This document shows positions 7,429-14,805 of a DNA stretch of 51,087 nt, one piece after another. Origin of the DNA: Bacillota bacterium (GTDB lineage Bacteria > Bacillota > Negativicutes > Sporomusales > Sporomusaceae); the NCBI GenBank assembly GCA_023388195.1, contig JAEWGR010000174.1, positions 1 to 51,087 on the forward strand, given 5' to 3'. A model generated the notes under the pieces. The model searched no databases. It was not told the DNA's origin and saw only the letters and a program-made list of their open reading frames with translations. Positions within the stretch are counted from its first letter, which is position 1. Each line of letters opens with the position of its first letter. The position numbers and the translations under genes were made by a program.

Positions 7429-8031
7429 TTAGCGCCTCTCAGCCTCGCTCTGATTGATTTTTTCTGCTGCCGCCCTGGTCGCTTTACCTACAGCTTCCAG
7501 TACGGACTGTTTTTTCCCAACCGAAGTATACGGTATATACGTTTTGTTGATTCCTTCTCCAATTACCTCATCACTCAATATGTACTGTTTTTTGACTGCA
7601 TCATACAATCGAATTCTAAGCGTGACTTCCGACTTGATCGCCTTATAAAATAAGATATCACTAAAGTTTGATTTAATCGGTAATATTTCCACCACTATTA
7701 TCTGATTGGAACCGGACCGACCAGCCAGCTCTGACAACTCATCGCTTTCAGCCCACTTGATTTTATTAGTTCCGTTGTTTGGATCTTGATTTTCAGCTTC
7801 ACTTTCCTGGTTCACCGAACCATTTAACCGATCTCGCAATTGTGAAAATATTTTATTCTTAAGCTGAGTACCGTAAGCTTCACGGGAACTATCTGTAACA
7901 ATCAGCAATATCTCCGGCCTTTGACTGCCGTTATACTCTGCGGCATAACAATTAACCGTTACTCCAACACTAATCATGACCACAACCACAACCACAACTA
8001 CAACATATAAAAGACACTTTACTATTTTCAT
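7429..8031 (-). CDS. Secreted hypothetical protein with a poly-valine signal peptide
   Basis: A 200-residue protein beginning MKIVKCLLYVVVVVVVVVMISVGVTVNCYAAEY. The hydrophobic core holds nine consecutive Val codons encoded by a repeated GTTGTG, a potential slippage site. Cleavage is likely after CYAA. The mature part is charged and soluble, with an Asn/Glu-rich stretch (NQESEAENQDPNNG) and a C-terminal basic region. No conserved domain was recognised. A palindrome matching the MarR operator lies just upstream (8062-8079). Position between marR and a nitroreductase-like gene suggests a role in the same stress response. Confidence 0.65.
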   Translation of the reverse strand: MKIVKCLLYVVVVVVVVVMISVGVTVNCYAAEYNGSQRPEILLIVTDSSREAYGTQLKNKIFSQLRDRLNGSVNQESEAENQDPNNGTNKIKWAESDELSELAGRSGSNQIIVVEILPIKSNFSDILFYKAIKSEVTLRIRLYDAVKKQYILSDEVIGEGINKTYIPYTSVGKKQSVLEAVGKATRAAAEKINQSEAERR

Positions 8032-8061
8032 ATGTTCCTCCTTAAAATTTCTCCCATATAG

Positions 8062-8079
8062 TTAGTTTTATTAAACTAA
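8062..8079. promoter_or_regulatory. Putative MarR operator 2 (marR to secreted-protein gap)
   Basis: TTAGTTTTATTAAACTAA is a perfect palindrome lying between marR and the secreted-protein gene. Its arms match the box at 8571-8588 at nearly every position (consensus TTAGTTwTATwAAACTAA). A second site inside an operon suggests an internal promoter or cooperative binding. Confidence 0.7.
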
Positions 8080-8101
8080 TTATATGGTTATATAAACCCG
8101 C

Positions 8102-8548
8102 TTACTTGCGGGTAATATTATCTGTCACTTTATTTAAAAGCAAAGTAAACATCTTCTGTTCTTCTTCGCTCAGTTTTGCCAGCAGTTCAACCGCAAACTG
8201 CCGATAGCCCCGGTCTTCCATTTCAATAATCTCCGTGCCTTTTTCTTTCAGACTCACATACACTACCCTTAAATCATCTTTTGGCGTAAATTTTTCGATA
8301 AATCCACATTGTAAAAGCTTATTAACCGTCACGGTAACTGTGGATTTTTGTACACCAAATATTTCGGCAAGCTCCGTAATTGTAACAGCCCTTCGTTCCT
8401 TTATTACATGCAAATAATGTAATTGCGTTATGGATAAACTGAACATCTCTTTCGAATTCTGTGTATCTTCTTTATACCGCCGCATGCTTTCACGCATGGA
8501 TTCTGATATGATATTAATTGCTTTAACAATGACTTCTTCCTGCTGCAT
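8102..8548 (-). CDS. MarR family transcriptional regulator
   Basis: A 148-residue winged-helix regulator. Features are an N-terminal dimerisation helix, then SITQLHYLHVIKERRAVTITELAEIFGVQKSTVTVTVNKLLQCGFIEK, the recognition helix-turn-helix, and the wing KDDLRVVYVSLKEKGTEII. The C-terminal helix EEEQKMFTLLLNKVTDNITRK completes the dimer. MarR proteins usually repress their own operon and let go when they bind a small phenolic or oxidised ligand. The nearest palindromes, at 8571-8588 and 8062-8079, flank this gene and fit autoregulation. A GGAGT ribosome site precedes the start. Confidence 0.9.
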   Translation of the reverse strand: MQQEEVIVKAINIISESMRESMRRYKEDTQNSKEMFSLSITQLHYLHVIKERRAVTITELAEIFGVQKSTVTVTVNKLLQCGFIEKFTPKDDLRVVYVSLKEKGTEIIEMEDRGYRQFAVELLAKLSEEEQKMFTLLLNKVTDNITRK

Positions 8549-8570
8549 TCTGCTGTACTCCTATAATTAG

Positions 8571-8616
8571 TTAGTTATATAAAACTAATATAAAAGGTAT
8601 CACTATGTATTGTCAA
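8571..8616 (-). promoter_or_regulatory. marR promoter with overlapping operator
   Basis: On the minus strand TTGACA (8611-8616) and TATATT (8587-8592) are separated by 18 bases, a good sigma-A promoter. The palindrome TTAGTTATATAAAACTAA (8571-8588) covers the end of the -10 element and the start region, so a bound MarR dimer would block transcription. Confidence 0.75.
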
Positions 8617-8772
8617 GTTAATTTTTAAAAATACTTTTATCGATAAAGAAAGGGCTTCATTACAGTCGCTGATTGCGGACAGCCGTACTCTCCAAAAAAC
8701 CTTGCCCAGGTACAAGTTTTTCATCATTTATTTTCATCATTTCCCATTACCGGCTTTAATTCTCTTATGAAT

Positions 8773-8827
8773 AAGCAAGGCTCTGTCAAATACAATTGCA
8801 TAATTGGCGGAGCCTTGCTTGATTTTT
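8773..8827. terminator. Hairpin downstream of uvrX copy 1
   Basis: AAGCAAGGCTC (8773-8783) pairs with GAGCCTTGCTT (8810-8820), with a long loop and GATTTTT on the plus strand. It lies between two minus-strand genes. As a minus-strand terminator the T-run is poor, so its orientation is unclear. Confidence 0.5.
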
Positions 8828-8842
8828 AGCTAACGTTGTACA

Positions 8843-10120
8843 TCATTCACTCTTCCCTTTGTGTCCACCTACATAATGCGCCCGTTCCAGGAAGGTTCCC
8901 CCGGCCATCGACCCGGCATAAAAGATCGTTTTTTTGCCAAATCGCTGCCGCAGATCATCTACTACTTTATCTATGGCATGATTCTTTTCTTCGCCTGCAA
9001 AAAATAGTTCCAACTGCTCAAGTCCTTCTGACACGATTTTCCCAGCAGCAATATTTACCGATCGTACCGGTTCACCCTGCCACCGCTTAATAAACTCCTG
9101 GCGTGCCGCTTCACTAATAACATCTGTTGCGTGTTCCGGGCGAATCAGCTTAATTCGTGCCGTAAAACCCAACTTGCAATTCCGGTCCGAGTACCCTATC
9201 CCCAAATATACCTCCTGGCATTTTTCCTGGTGTTTGCGCAGCCTAGTGCATACATCTCCCACCATTTCCTTGATGACCATTAGAATTTCTGCTTTTACGT
9301 AATAATCCCGCATTAATATCTGGTTTTTACTATAGGATTTACTCTTGGGCTGTGATTTCTGGCTAATGATGCTGGCATCCAAACCCCATGCATGGTAATA
9401 TAACTGCAACCCCATTACGCCCAAAGTTTTCTGCAACCGCACCGGATTAGCGTGAGCCAGCCCCTCAATCGTATAAATACCCATTTGCTTGAGTTTCTTA
9501 TCATATCCTCTGGATATGCCCCAAAATGCAGTCAGCGGCTGTATCTTCCATACCGTTTCCGGCACCATCTCATACGTCCATTTTGCAATCCACGGCGGAC
9601 GCTTTTTAGCTTCATTATCCAGTGCCAGTTTTGCCAAAAGCGGATTATCGCCGATGCCTATAGTCACAATAAGCCCCAACTCATCCTTCACCATATTTAA
9701 GATAGCTTCCGCAATCATTTCTGCCGGCCCAAACAAAGGTAGCGATGCGGTAACATCCAATATGGACTCATCAATGCTATAAACATGTAGATCTTCATCG
9801 CTTACAAAGCGGCGGAATATATTTTGTATTGCCTGGTTCACCTGGATATATAACGCCATATTTGGTTCTACTACCATAATCGGGGAACGCTTGGGAATTT
9901 CAAAGAGTCGATTTCCGGTTTTGATATTATAGTCCAATTTAACTCTCGGGCTGCTGGCCAGTACGATCGCACCGGTTCTCCGTAAGTCCGATACTACCGC
10001 AATATAGGCTTCCAGCGGGTCAAGCCCCCGCCGCACCGCCTCTACAGACGCAAAGAATGATTTTGCATCAATACACAATATGCTCCGACGGGGAAAACAG
10101 GAAAAATCAACGAGCCCCAT
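8843..10120 (-). CDS. uvrX: Y-family DNA polymerase, UvrX type (copy 1, intact)
   Basis: A complete 425-residue translesion DNA polymerase. Catalytic signatures are RSILCIDAKSFFASVEAVRRG near residue 13 (first Asp) and VYSIDESILDVTA near residue 112 (the S-x-D-E acidic pair). A DNA-binding little-finger domain fills the C-terminal third. Layout matches Bacillus UvrX/YqjW rather than DinB. It is preceded by a YolD-like gene remnant and a LexA-box promoter, so it belongs to an SOS cassette. A second copy about 14 kb to the right is frameshifted, so this is probably the working one. Expected role: error-prone bypass replication after DNA damage. Confidence 0.9.
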   Translation of the reverse strand: MGLVDFSCFPRRSILCIDAKSFFASVEAVRRGLDPLEAYIAVVSDLRRTGAIVLASSPRVKLDYNIKTGNRLFEIPKRSPIMVVEPNMALYIQVNQAIQNIFRRFVSDEDLHVYSIDESILDVTASLPLFGPAEMIAEAILNMVKDELGLIVTIGIGDNPLLAKLALDNEAKKRPPWIAKWTYEMVPETVWKIQPLTAFWGISRGYDKKLKQMGIYTIEGLAHANPVRLQKTLGVMGLQLYYHAWGLDASIISQKSQPKSKSYSKNQILMRDYYVKAEILMVIKEMVGDVCTRLRKHQEKCQEVYLGIGYSDRNCKLGFTARIKLIRPEHATDVISEAARQEFIKRWQGEPVRSVNIAAGKIVSEGLEQLELFFAGEEKNHAIDKVVDDLRQRFGKKTIFYAGSMAGGTFLERAHYVGGHKGKSE

Positions 10121-10269
10121 CGCTTTTGCCTTCTTTCTCTTTCATCTGCTCGTTGTGCTCAGACAAAAGCATTCCCGCCCACTTTACCATACACCGGTCG
10201 ACGTAAACTATCCGAGTCATCTGCTGGTAAATAGGGATACTTAGTAAATCTATAGTCTGTTCGCTCATC
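10107..10269 (-). pseudogene. YolD-like small gene, copy 1, frameshifted
   Basis: The DNA is closely similar to the intact 53-codon gene at 24632-24793 but carries one extra base just after the third codon (GAAACAGAC here, GAACATACG there). From the ATG at 10269 the frame therefore leads to an early stop. In the shifted frame the remainder still reads TIDLLSIPIYQQMTRIVYVDRCMVKWAGMLLSEH, the YolD-type DR-x-KW core. Its 3' end overlaps uvrX as in copy 2. Either it is inactivated or a downstream start is used; a sequencing error is possible. Confidence 0.65.
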
Positions 10270-10289
10270 ACTATCCACCTCCCTATACA

Positions 10290-10318
10290 TAATACCAGAA
10301 CATACGTTCTATGTAAAT
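10290..10318 (-). promoter_or_regulatory. LexA-box SOS promoter, copy 1
   Basis: On the minus strand TTTACA (10313-10318) and TATTAT (10290-10295) lie 17 bases apart. The spacer is the LexA/DinR box AGAACGTATGTTCT (10298-10311), a GAAC-N4-GTTC palindrome. LexA bound there would cover the promoter. GGGAGGTGG, a ribosome site, follows toward the small gene. Confidence 0.85.
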
Positions 10319-10352
10319 GAAAGTGGACTTGTTAATTATTGCCAACGAGAAT

Positions 10353-10398
10353 AAAGCCGGCTAAGATGGTCATCAGAATCACCTTAGCCGGCTTTTTC
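10353..10398. terminator. Terminator hairpin upstream of SOS cassette 1
   Basis: AAAGCCGGCTAAG (10353-10365) pairs with CTTAGCCGGCTTT (10383-10395), followed on the plus strand by TTCG and on the minus strand by ATTC. A decayed copy lies at the same place beside cassette 2 (24881-24925), so it was duplicated together with the cassette. Confidence 0.75.
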
Positions 10399-10417
10399 GT
10401 TCACACTCAATTTCCAT

Positions 10418-10612
10418 CTATTCCGGACATTTATGGTACATATCTGGGGATGGACTTGTTTGGTATACCAATTGAACTACGCCCGAGCTGTATCTTCGCA
10501 CATCTGTAAGCACAAGGCTGAGTCTCTCATGCAAACTCTCGAATAATGGTTTGCCGGCTCCAAGCACAACAGGGTGAATCGATAGTCGATACTCATCCAC
10601 CAACCCATTCCC
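10418..10612 (-). pseudogene. Fragment of RibD C-terminal / dihydrofolate reductase-like protein
   Basis: The frame reads GNGLVDEYRLSIHPVVLGAGKPLF, LHERLSLVLTDVRRYSSGVVQLVYQ. This is the C-terminal third of the RibD_C (DHFR-like) fold, in which L-x-D-E-x-x-L and P-V-x-L-G-x-G-x-P-L-F are typical. The N-terminal two thirds are missing. An in-frame ATG further left at 10639 lies inside a hairpin repeat (10612-10649), so the frame is a remnant joined to a terminator and not an intact gene. Confidence 0.7.
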
Positions 10613-10649
10613 CACAGCCCAGGGGCAACCTGGGCTCATGGGCTGTGTT
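10612..10649. repeat. Hairpin repeat, CACAGCCC...GGGCTGTG family (copy D)
   Basis: CACAGCCCA and TGGGCTGTG arms enclose a smaller CAGGGGCAACCTG-like stem. The same outer arms recur at 18700-18741, 28617-28660 and 35183-35225. Here it abuts the truncated RibD-like fragment. Confidence 0.6.
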
Positions 10650-10916
10650 GCTACGAGTACCTCTTAATATATAGAAAAAATTAATATAACTTACAAAACA
10701 TTTGAGTTTTACAATAATATTCTTTATGTTTAAACTTATCATTAATAGAGACGGTGGTCAAAGGTTCTTCACCAGAAGGAGCATATGACAGGATTGGCTT
10801 TTATCTCGTCTGATTACTGCTGTTCGCCATGCTGCTTGTATTTTGTTTTTGCTGGATAAAGGCTGTCAGATTGCCTGAACAAAATCCCAATAAGATAAAA
10901 AATGGAGGTGCATACC
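10650..10916 (+). other. Intergenic region upstream of pta
   Basis: An A/T-rich stretch. No gene was recognised. The pta ribosome site AATGGAGGTG is at 10901-10910. The A/T-rich start of this stretch could hold the promoter, but no convincing -35/-10 pair was located. Confidence 0.4.
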
Positions 10917-11891
10917 ATGTTTGCAAGTATGATTGAAAAATTAAAAATCAAACAGCAAAAGCTAGTATTTACGGAAGGTTCCGATCCAAGAATTCTTGAG
11001 GCTGCAAGCCGTTTAAAAAAAGAGAAAATCCTTGAACCGATACTGTTAGGTGATCCGGAAGAGATACATATTGTATCGCAAAAGCATGGTTTTCTTATAA
11101 ATGAAATTGAAATCATAGATCCTAAATCATATCCGGCTATAGAATCCATGGTTACGATGATGGTTGAACTTAGAAAAGGAAAAATGGATGAGGCTGCCTG
11201 CCGGGAATCTTTGATGAAAACTAATTATTTCGGTACGATGCTTGTAAAAACAGGGTATGCTGACGGCCTTTTAGGTGGTGCAACCTATTCTACTGCCGAC
11301 ACCGTTCGCCCGGCACTCCAAATTATTAAGACATCACCCGGAAATAGAATTGTCTCAAGCTGCTTTATTCTATATCGCAAAATAGACAATGTTGAGGAAA
11401 AGTACGCTATGGCCGATTGTGCTATCAATTTGAATCCAAGTGAGGATGAACTTGTCGAGATTGCTGTTGAAACGGCAAGAACAGCAAAAGTTTTTTCCAT
11501 TGATCCCAAAGTTGCTTTATTATCTTATAGTACGTTAGGTTCAGGCACAGGAGAATCAGTTGATAAAATGCGAAATACAACCACAAAATTAAAGAGTATG
11601 CATCTTGATTTTCCAATTGACGGTGAGCTGCAGTTTGATGCTGCGTTTTCCAAAGATGTTGCAAAAATAAAAGCGTCCCACTCGCCTGTCGCCGGCGAAG
11701 CGAACACTTTCCTATTCCCGGATATTAATGCCGGTAATATTGGCTATAAAATAGCTCAGCGTCTTGGAAACTTTGAGGCCTATGGTCCGATTCTCCAGGG
11801 GCTGAATGCACCGATAAATGACCTTTCAAGAGGTTGTAATGCAGATGAAGTTTATCATATGGCAATTATTACTGCTTCTTTAAAAAGATAA
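10917..11891 (+). CDS. pta: Phosphate acetyltransferase
   Basis: A 324-residue phosphotransacetylase: acetyl-CoA + phosphate = acetyl-phosphate + CoA. It begins MFASMIEKLKIKQQKLVFTEGSDPRILEAASRLKKEKI, then GYADGLLGGATYSTADTVRPALQIIKT, the substrate-loop signature, and ends in PIDGELQFDAAFSKDVAKIKASHSPVAGEANTFLFPDINAGNIGYKIAQRL, the family C-terminal motif. Length is that of the short Pta class. ATG 10917 follows a GGAGGTG site; the in-frame ATG at 10902 overlaps that site. A 2-hydroxyacid dehydrogenase follows after 58 bases, so the two probably form an operon. Roles in acetate fermentation or acetogenic energy conservation fit, and acyl substrates other than acetyl are possible. Confidence 0.92.
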   Translation: MFASMIEKLKIKQQKLVFTEGSDPRILEAASRLKKEKILEPILLGDPEEIHIVSQKHGFLINEIEIIDPKSYPAIESMVTMMVELRKGKMDEAACRESLMKTNYFGTMLVKTGYADGLLGGATYSTADTVRPALQIIKTSPGNRIVSSCFILYRKIDNVEEKYAMADCAINLNPSEDELVEIAVETARTAKVFSIDPKVALLSYSTLGSGTGESVDKMRNTTTKLKSMHLDFPIDGELQFDAAFSKDVAKIKASHSPVAGEANTFLFPDINAGNIGYKIAQRLGNFEAYGPILQGLNAPINDLSRGCNADEVYHMAIITASLKR

Positions 11892-11949
11892 AATTGCAAA
11901 ATAAAACAGATCTTCGAAGCATGGTATAGAGCAAGAAAGAAGGTTGACA

Positions 11950-12897
11950 ATGAAGATTCTCCTGGTCGGCTATTTTACCGGTACCGCAAAATCAAATGTT
12001 GCAAGGTGTTTTCCGGAAAACTGGGACATTGTAATTGTCCCGCCCGGAAAAGAAATGCTGCATCATATTGAAGATTGCCAGATAATCATACCTGAACATA
12101 TAAAAGTGGACCGCAGCCTGCTTGCTATAGCAAAAAAACTAAAACTGGTGCAGACCGGTGCCGGCTTTGATAATGTAGATATCGCTGCCTGTACGCAGCG
12201 CGGCATTTGGGTGGCCAATGCTGCAGGCGTAAATGCCAGGGCAGTGGCCGAGCATGTAATGGCACTGCTATTATCTTATTATAAAAACATACCATTTCTT
12301 GATTCTTTCATGAAGAACAGGCTGGCTGAGAGTCAATTGGACTATACAGGGAGTGAATTACAGGGCAAAACGATTGGAATTATCGGCTTGGGTGCCATCG
12401 GTAAAAAAGTAGCTGAGTTTTGCAGGTTTTTTGATATGAATGTACTGGCTTATGCTAGAAACGCCGCTCAACAGTCTGACGGTTTGGTGAAAATGGCGGA
12501 TTTCGATACTCTTGTAAGCGCATCAGACATAATAAGTGTACATCTGTCCCTGAATCAGCAAACCAAACAGCTGATCGACAAAGCAGTATTCCAGAAAATG
12601 AAAAATACCGCACTTTTTATCAATACCGCCCGCGGCGGGATTGTCAATGAAAGAGACTTGATAGATGCATTAAAAAACAGGGACATTGCAGGCGCATGCC
12701 TGGATGTGTTTGAAGCTGAGCCGCTCCCCACTGACAGTGAGCTCCGGAATCTGGGTAATGTGATACTTACGCCCCATACGGCAGGCATGCCTGACGGTCG
12801 CAAGTTCCATAAAAAAAGATATGATTTCTTTGTGAATAATATAAAACGTGTAGAGAATGGCGAAGAGCCTGAAAGCAAGCTCAATCAGTTATTATAG
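11950..12897 (+). CDS. D-isomer specific 2-hydroxyacid dehydrogenase
   Basis: A 315-residue NAD(P)-dependent enzyme of the D-lactate/glycerate/phosphoglycerate dehydrogenase family. The N-terminal half is the substrate domain; QTGAGFDNVDIAACTQRGIWVANAAGVNARAVAEHVMALLL is the catalytic-domain edge. The Rossmann core is GKTIGIIGLGAIGKKVAEF with GxGxxG at about residues 147-152. Active-site residues are the Arg in INTARGGIVNERDLIDAL, the Glu in LDVFEAEPLP, and the His in VILTPHTAGMP. ATG 11950 follows AGAAGG; TTG at 11944 is an alternative. Substrate is not certain. Co-location with pta suggests conversion of an acyl- or keto-acid fermentation intermediate. Confidence 0.88.
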   Translation: MKILLVGYFTGTAKSNVARCFPENWDIVIVPPGKEMLHHIEDCQIIIPEHIKVDRSLLAIAKKLKLVQTGAGFDNVDIAACTQRGIWVANAAGVNARAVAEHVMALLLSYYKNIPFLDSFMKNRLAESQLDYTGSELQGKTIGIIGLGAIGKKVAEFCRFFDMNVLAYARNAAQQSDGLVKMADFDTLVSASDIISVHLSLNQQTKQLIDKAVFQKMKNTALFINTARGGIVNERDLIDALKNRDIAGACLDVFEAEPLPTDSELRNLGNVILTPHTAGMPDGRKFHKKRYDFFVNNIKRVENGEEPESKLNQLL

Positions 12898-12975
12898 TTT
12901 TGTATAACAAAAATAAAAGCCCCTGGTTGTCCCCTAGCCGGCATGTTATCGCCATTAAACTACGCCGGCAGAAGC

Positions 12976-13008
12976 CGCCTGTGCCCTTTAGGGTATGGGC
13001 GTTTTATA
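12976..13008 (+). terminator. Terminator after the hydroxyacid dehydrogenase
   Basis: CGCCTGTGCCC pairs with GGGTATGGGCG around a TTTA loop, then TTTTATATAT. The stem includes G-T pairs. It lies about 80 bases after the stop codon. Confidence 0.6.
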
Positions 13009-13064
13009 TATAAAAAACAATGGGAGTATTCGAGCCTCAATCGGCTTCGCCTATCCCATTGTTT
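13004..13064 (-). terminator. Terminator after gdhA
   Basis: Read on the minus strand AAACAATGGGA pairs with TCCCATTGTTT, followed by TTTATATAT. An internal GAGCC/GGCTT stem fills the loop. It faces the terminator of the hydroxyacid dehydrogenase, so two convergent transcripts are separated here. Confidence 0.75.
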
Positions 13065-13091
13065 CACAATCAACTGCTTACTAAACTTGCT

Positions 13092-14447
13092 CTATACCAA
13101 ACCTTGCGCTTTCATTGCTTCAGCGACTTTAATAAAGCCGGCGATGTTGGCGCCAACAACCAGGTTATCCTTATAGCCATAATCTTCAGCCGCCTTGCTG
13201 GCGTTATTATAGATATTAAGCATAATCGTCTTGAGTTTAGCATCAACTTCTTCAAAAGACCAGGCTATACGCATGCTGTTTTGAGACATTTCAAGACCCG
13301 AAACAGCTACGCCGCCGGCATTGGCGGCTTTTGAAGGCCCAAGATACACGCCGTTTTCCAGGAAGTATTCAATTGCGTCGTTCGTGCAGGGCATATTTGC
13401 ACCTTCGCAAACAAAGCGGACCCCGTTCGCAACAATCTTTTGGGCATCTTCAAGCAGGATCTCGTTTTGAGTTGCACAGGGGATAATAACATCAACTTTA
13501 ACACCCCAAGGTTTTTCACCCGGATAGAATGTAACGCCATATTTCTCGGCGTAATCTTGAACCTGGTCGCGGCAAGATGCTCGCATTTCAAGCAGATATT
13601 CAATTTTCTCGCCACTGACGCCGTCAGGATCGTATATATATCCGTCAGGACCTGAAAGGGTAACAACCTTGCCCCCCAACTCAGTAACCTTTTTTACAGT
13701 TCCCCAGGTAACATTGCCGAAGCCGGACACAGCAACCGCTTTACCCGCAAAGGATGTGCCTTTGGATTTCAACATTTCCTGGCAGAAATAGGTGATTCCA
13801 AAGCCAGTGGCTTCCGGACGAGCTAAGCTACCGCCATAAGCAAGACCTTTTCCGGTTAGAACCCCATTTTCATAACTGCCCAATATTCTCTTATATTGTC
13901 CAAAAAGGTAGCCAATCTCCCGGCCGCCGACCCCAAGATCACCTGCCGGCACATCCGTATTGGGACCGATATAGCGATACAGTTCTGTCATGAAACTCTG
14001 ACAGAATCGCATTACCTCTGCATCTGATTTGCCTTTTGGATCGAAATCAGAGCCGCCTTTGCCGCCTCCCATCGGCAAACTAGTCAGGGAGTTTTTAAAG
14101 GTCTGTTCAAATCCGAGAAACTTGATGATGCCGAGGTTGACAGACGGGTGGAAGCGCAGGCCGCCTTTGTAAGGCCCAATTGCACTGTTGAATTGAACCC
14201 GGAAGCCGCGGTTTACTCTTACCCGGCCAAGGTCATCCATCCACGGTACACGGAATATAAATTGTCGTTCTGGCTCCACAATCCGCTCAGCAATTCCAAG
14301 CTCAATATATTCAGGGTTTTTCTCAAGAACAGGCACCAAAGACCCAATTACTTCCTGGACTGTTTGGTGAAATTCCGGTTCGTTCGCATTGCGTTCGACA
14401 ACTCTACGATAGAGTTCGGCACAGTACTTTTGAGCATTTGTAGTCAT
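13092..14447 (-). CDS. gdhA: Glutamate dehydrogenase, NADP-type
   Basis: A 451-residue enzyme interconverting 2-oxoglutarate + NH4+ and glutamate. Signatures: FRVQFNSAIGPYKGGLRFHPSVNLGIIKFLGFEQTFKNSLTSLPMGGGKGGSDFDP with the substrate Lys residues, then PAGDLGVGGREIGYLFGQY with the catalytic Asp, and the nucleotide-binding VAVSGFGNVTWGTVKKVTELGGKVVTLSGPDGYIYDP. The length is that of the hexameric bacterial enzyme. ATG 14447 is preceded by GGGGGGAT; the reading frame extends upstream to 14489 without another ribosome site. It stands alone, with terminators on its 3' side. Expected role: ammonia assimilation or glutamate turnover. Confidence 0.95.
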   Translation of the reverse strand: MTTNAQKYCAELYRRVVERNANEPEFHQTVQEVIGSLVPVLEKNPEYIELGIAERIVEPERQFIFRVPWMDDLGRVRVNRGFRVQFNSAIGPYKGGLRFHPSVNLGIIKFLGFEQTFKNSLTSLPMGGGKGGSDFDPKGKSDAEVMRFCQSFMTELYRYIGPNTDVPAGDLGVGGREIGYLFGQYKRILGSYENGVLTGKGLAYGGSLARPEATGFGITYFCQEMLKSKGTSFAGKAVAVSGFGNVTWGTVKKVTELGGKVVTLSGPDGYIYDPDGVSGEKIEYLLEMRASCRDQVQDYAEKYGVTFYPGEKPWGVKVDVIIPCATQNEILLEDAQKIVANGVRFVCEGANMPCTNDAIEYFLENGVYLGPSKAANAGGVAVSGLEMSQNSMRIAWSFEEVDAKLKTIMLNIYNNASKAAEDYGYKDNLVVGANIAGFIKVAEAMKAQGLV

Positions 14448-14805
14448 GATACAATCCCCCCGGTTTTTTTCGTAAACAATATTACCCAATCCACTTTACT
14501 TACATTATACAGCCTGTTTTGTATTTTGTATACTTACACGCCAACCTATTAATCCACTCCACAAGGACTAATATTTGATTTCACAGTACGCAATCATTTA
14601 AATAAAAAATCACCTACATGTTTTCTGGCAATTTAATACAAAATCAATTTTTCGCTCTGTCTAAAAAGATCAATGTCCTTTTATAAAAAACTATCTAAAT
14701 TTTTTAATTTTTTTCAAAACTATTTGACTTCGCATTTTTACACAACTTTATGGTTTTAAGAACTATTTATTAGTTAATTTTATTTTCACAGGAGAATCAA
14801 AAGTC
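14448..14805. other. A/T-rich intergenic region
   Basis: About 350 bases between two minus-strand genes, very A/T-rich. It should hold the gdhA promoter (reading left). No gene or clear repeat was seen. Confidence 0.4.
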
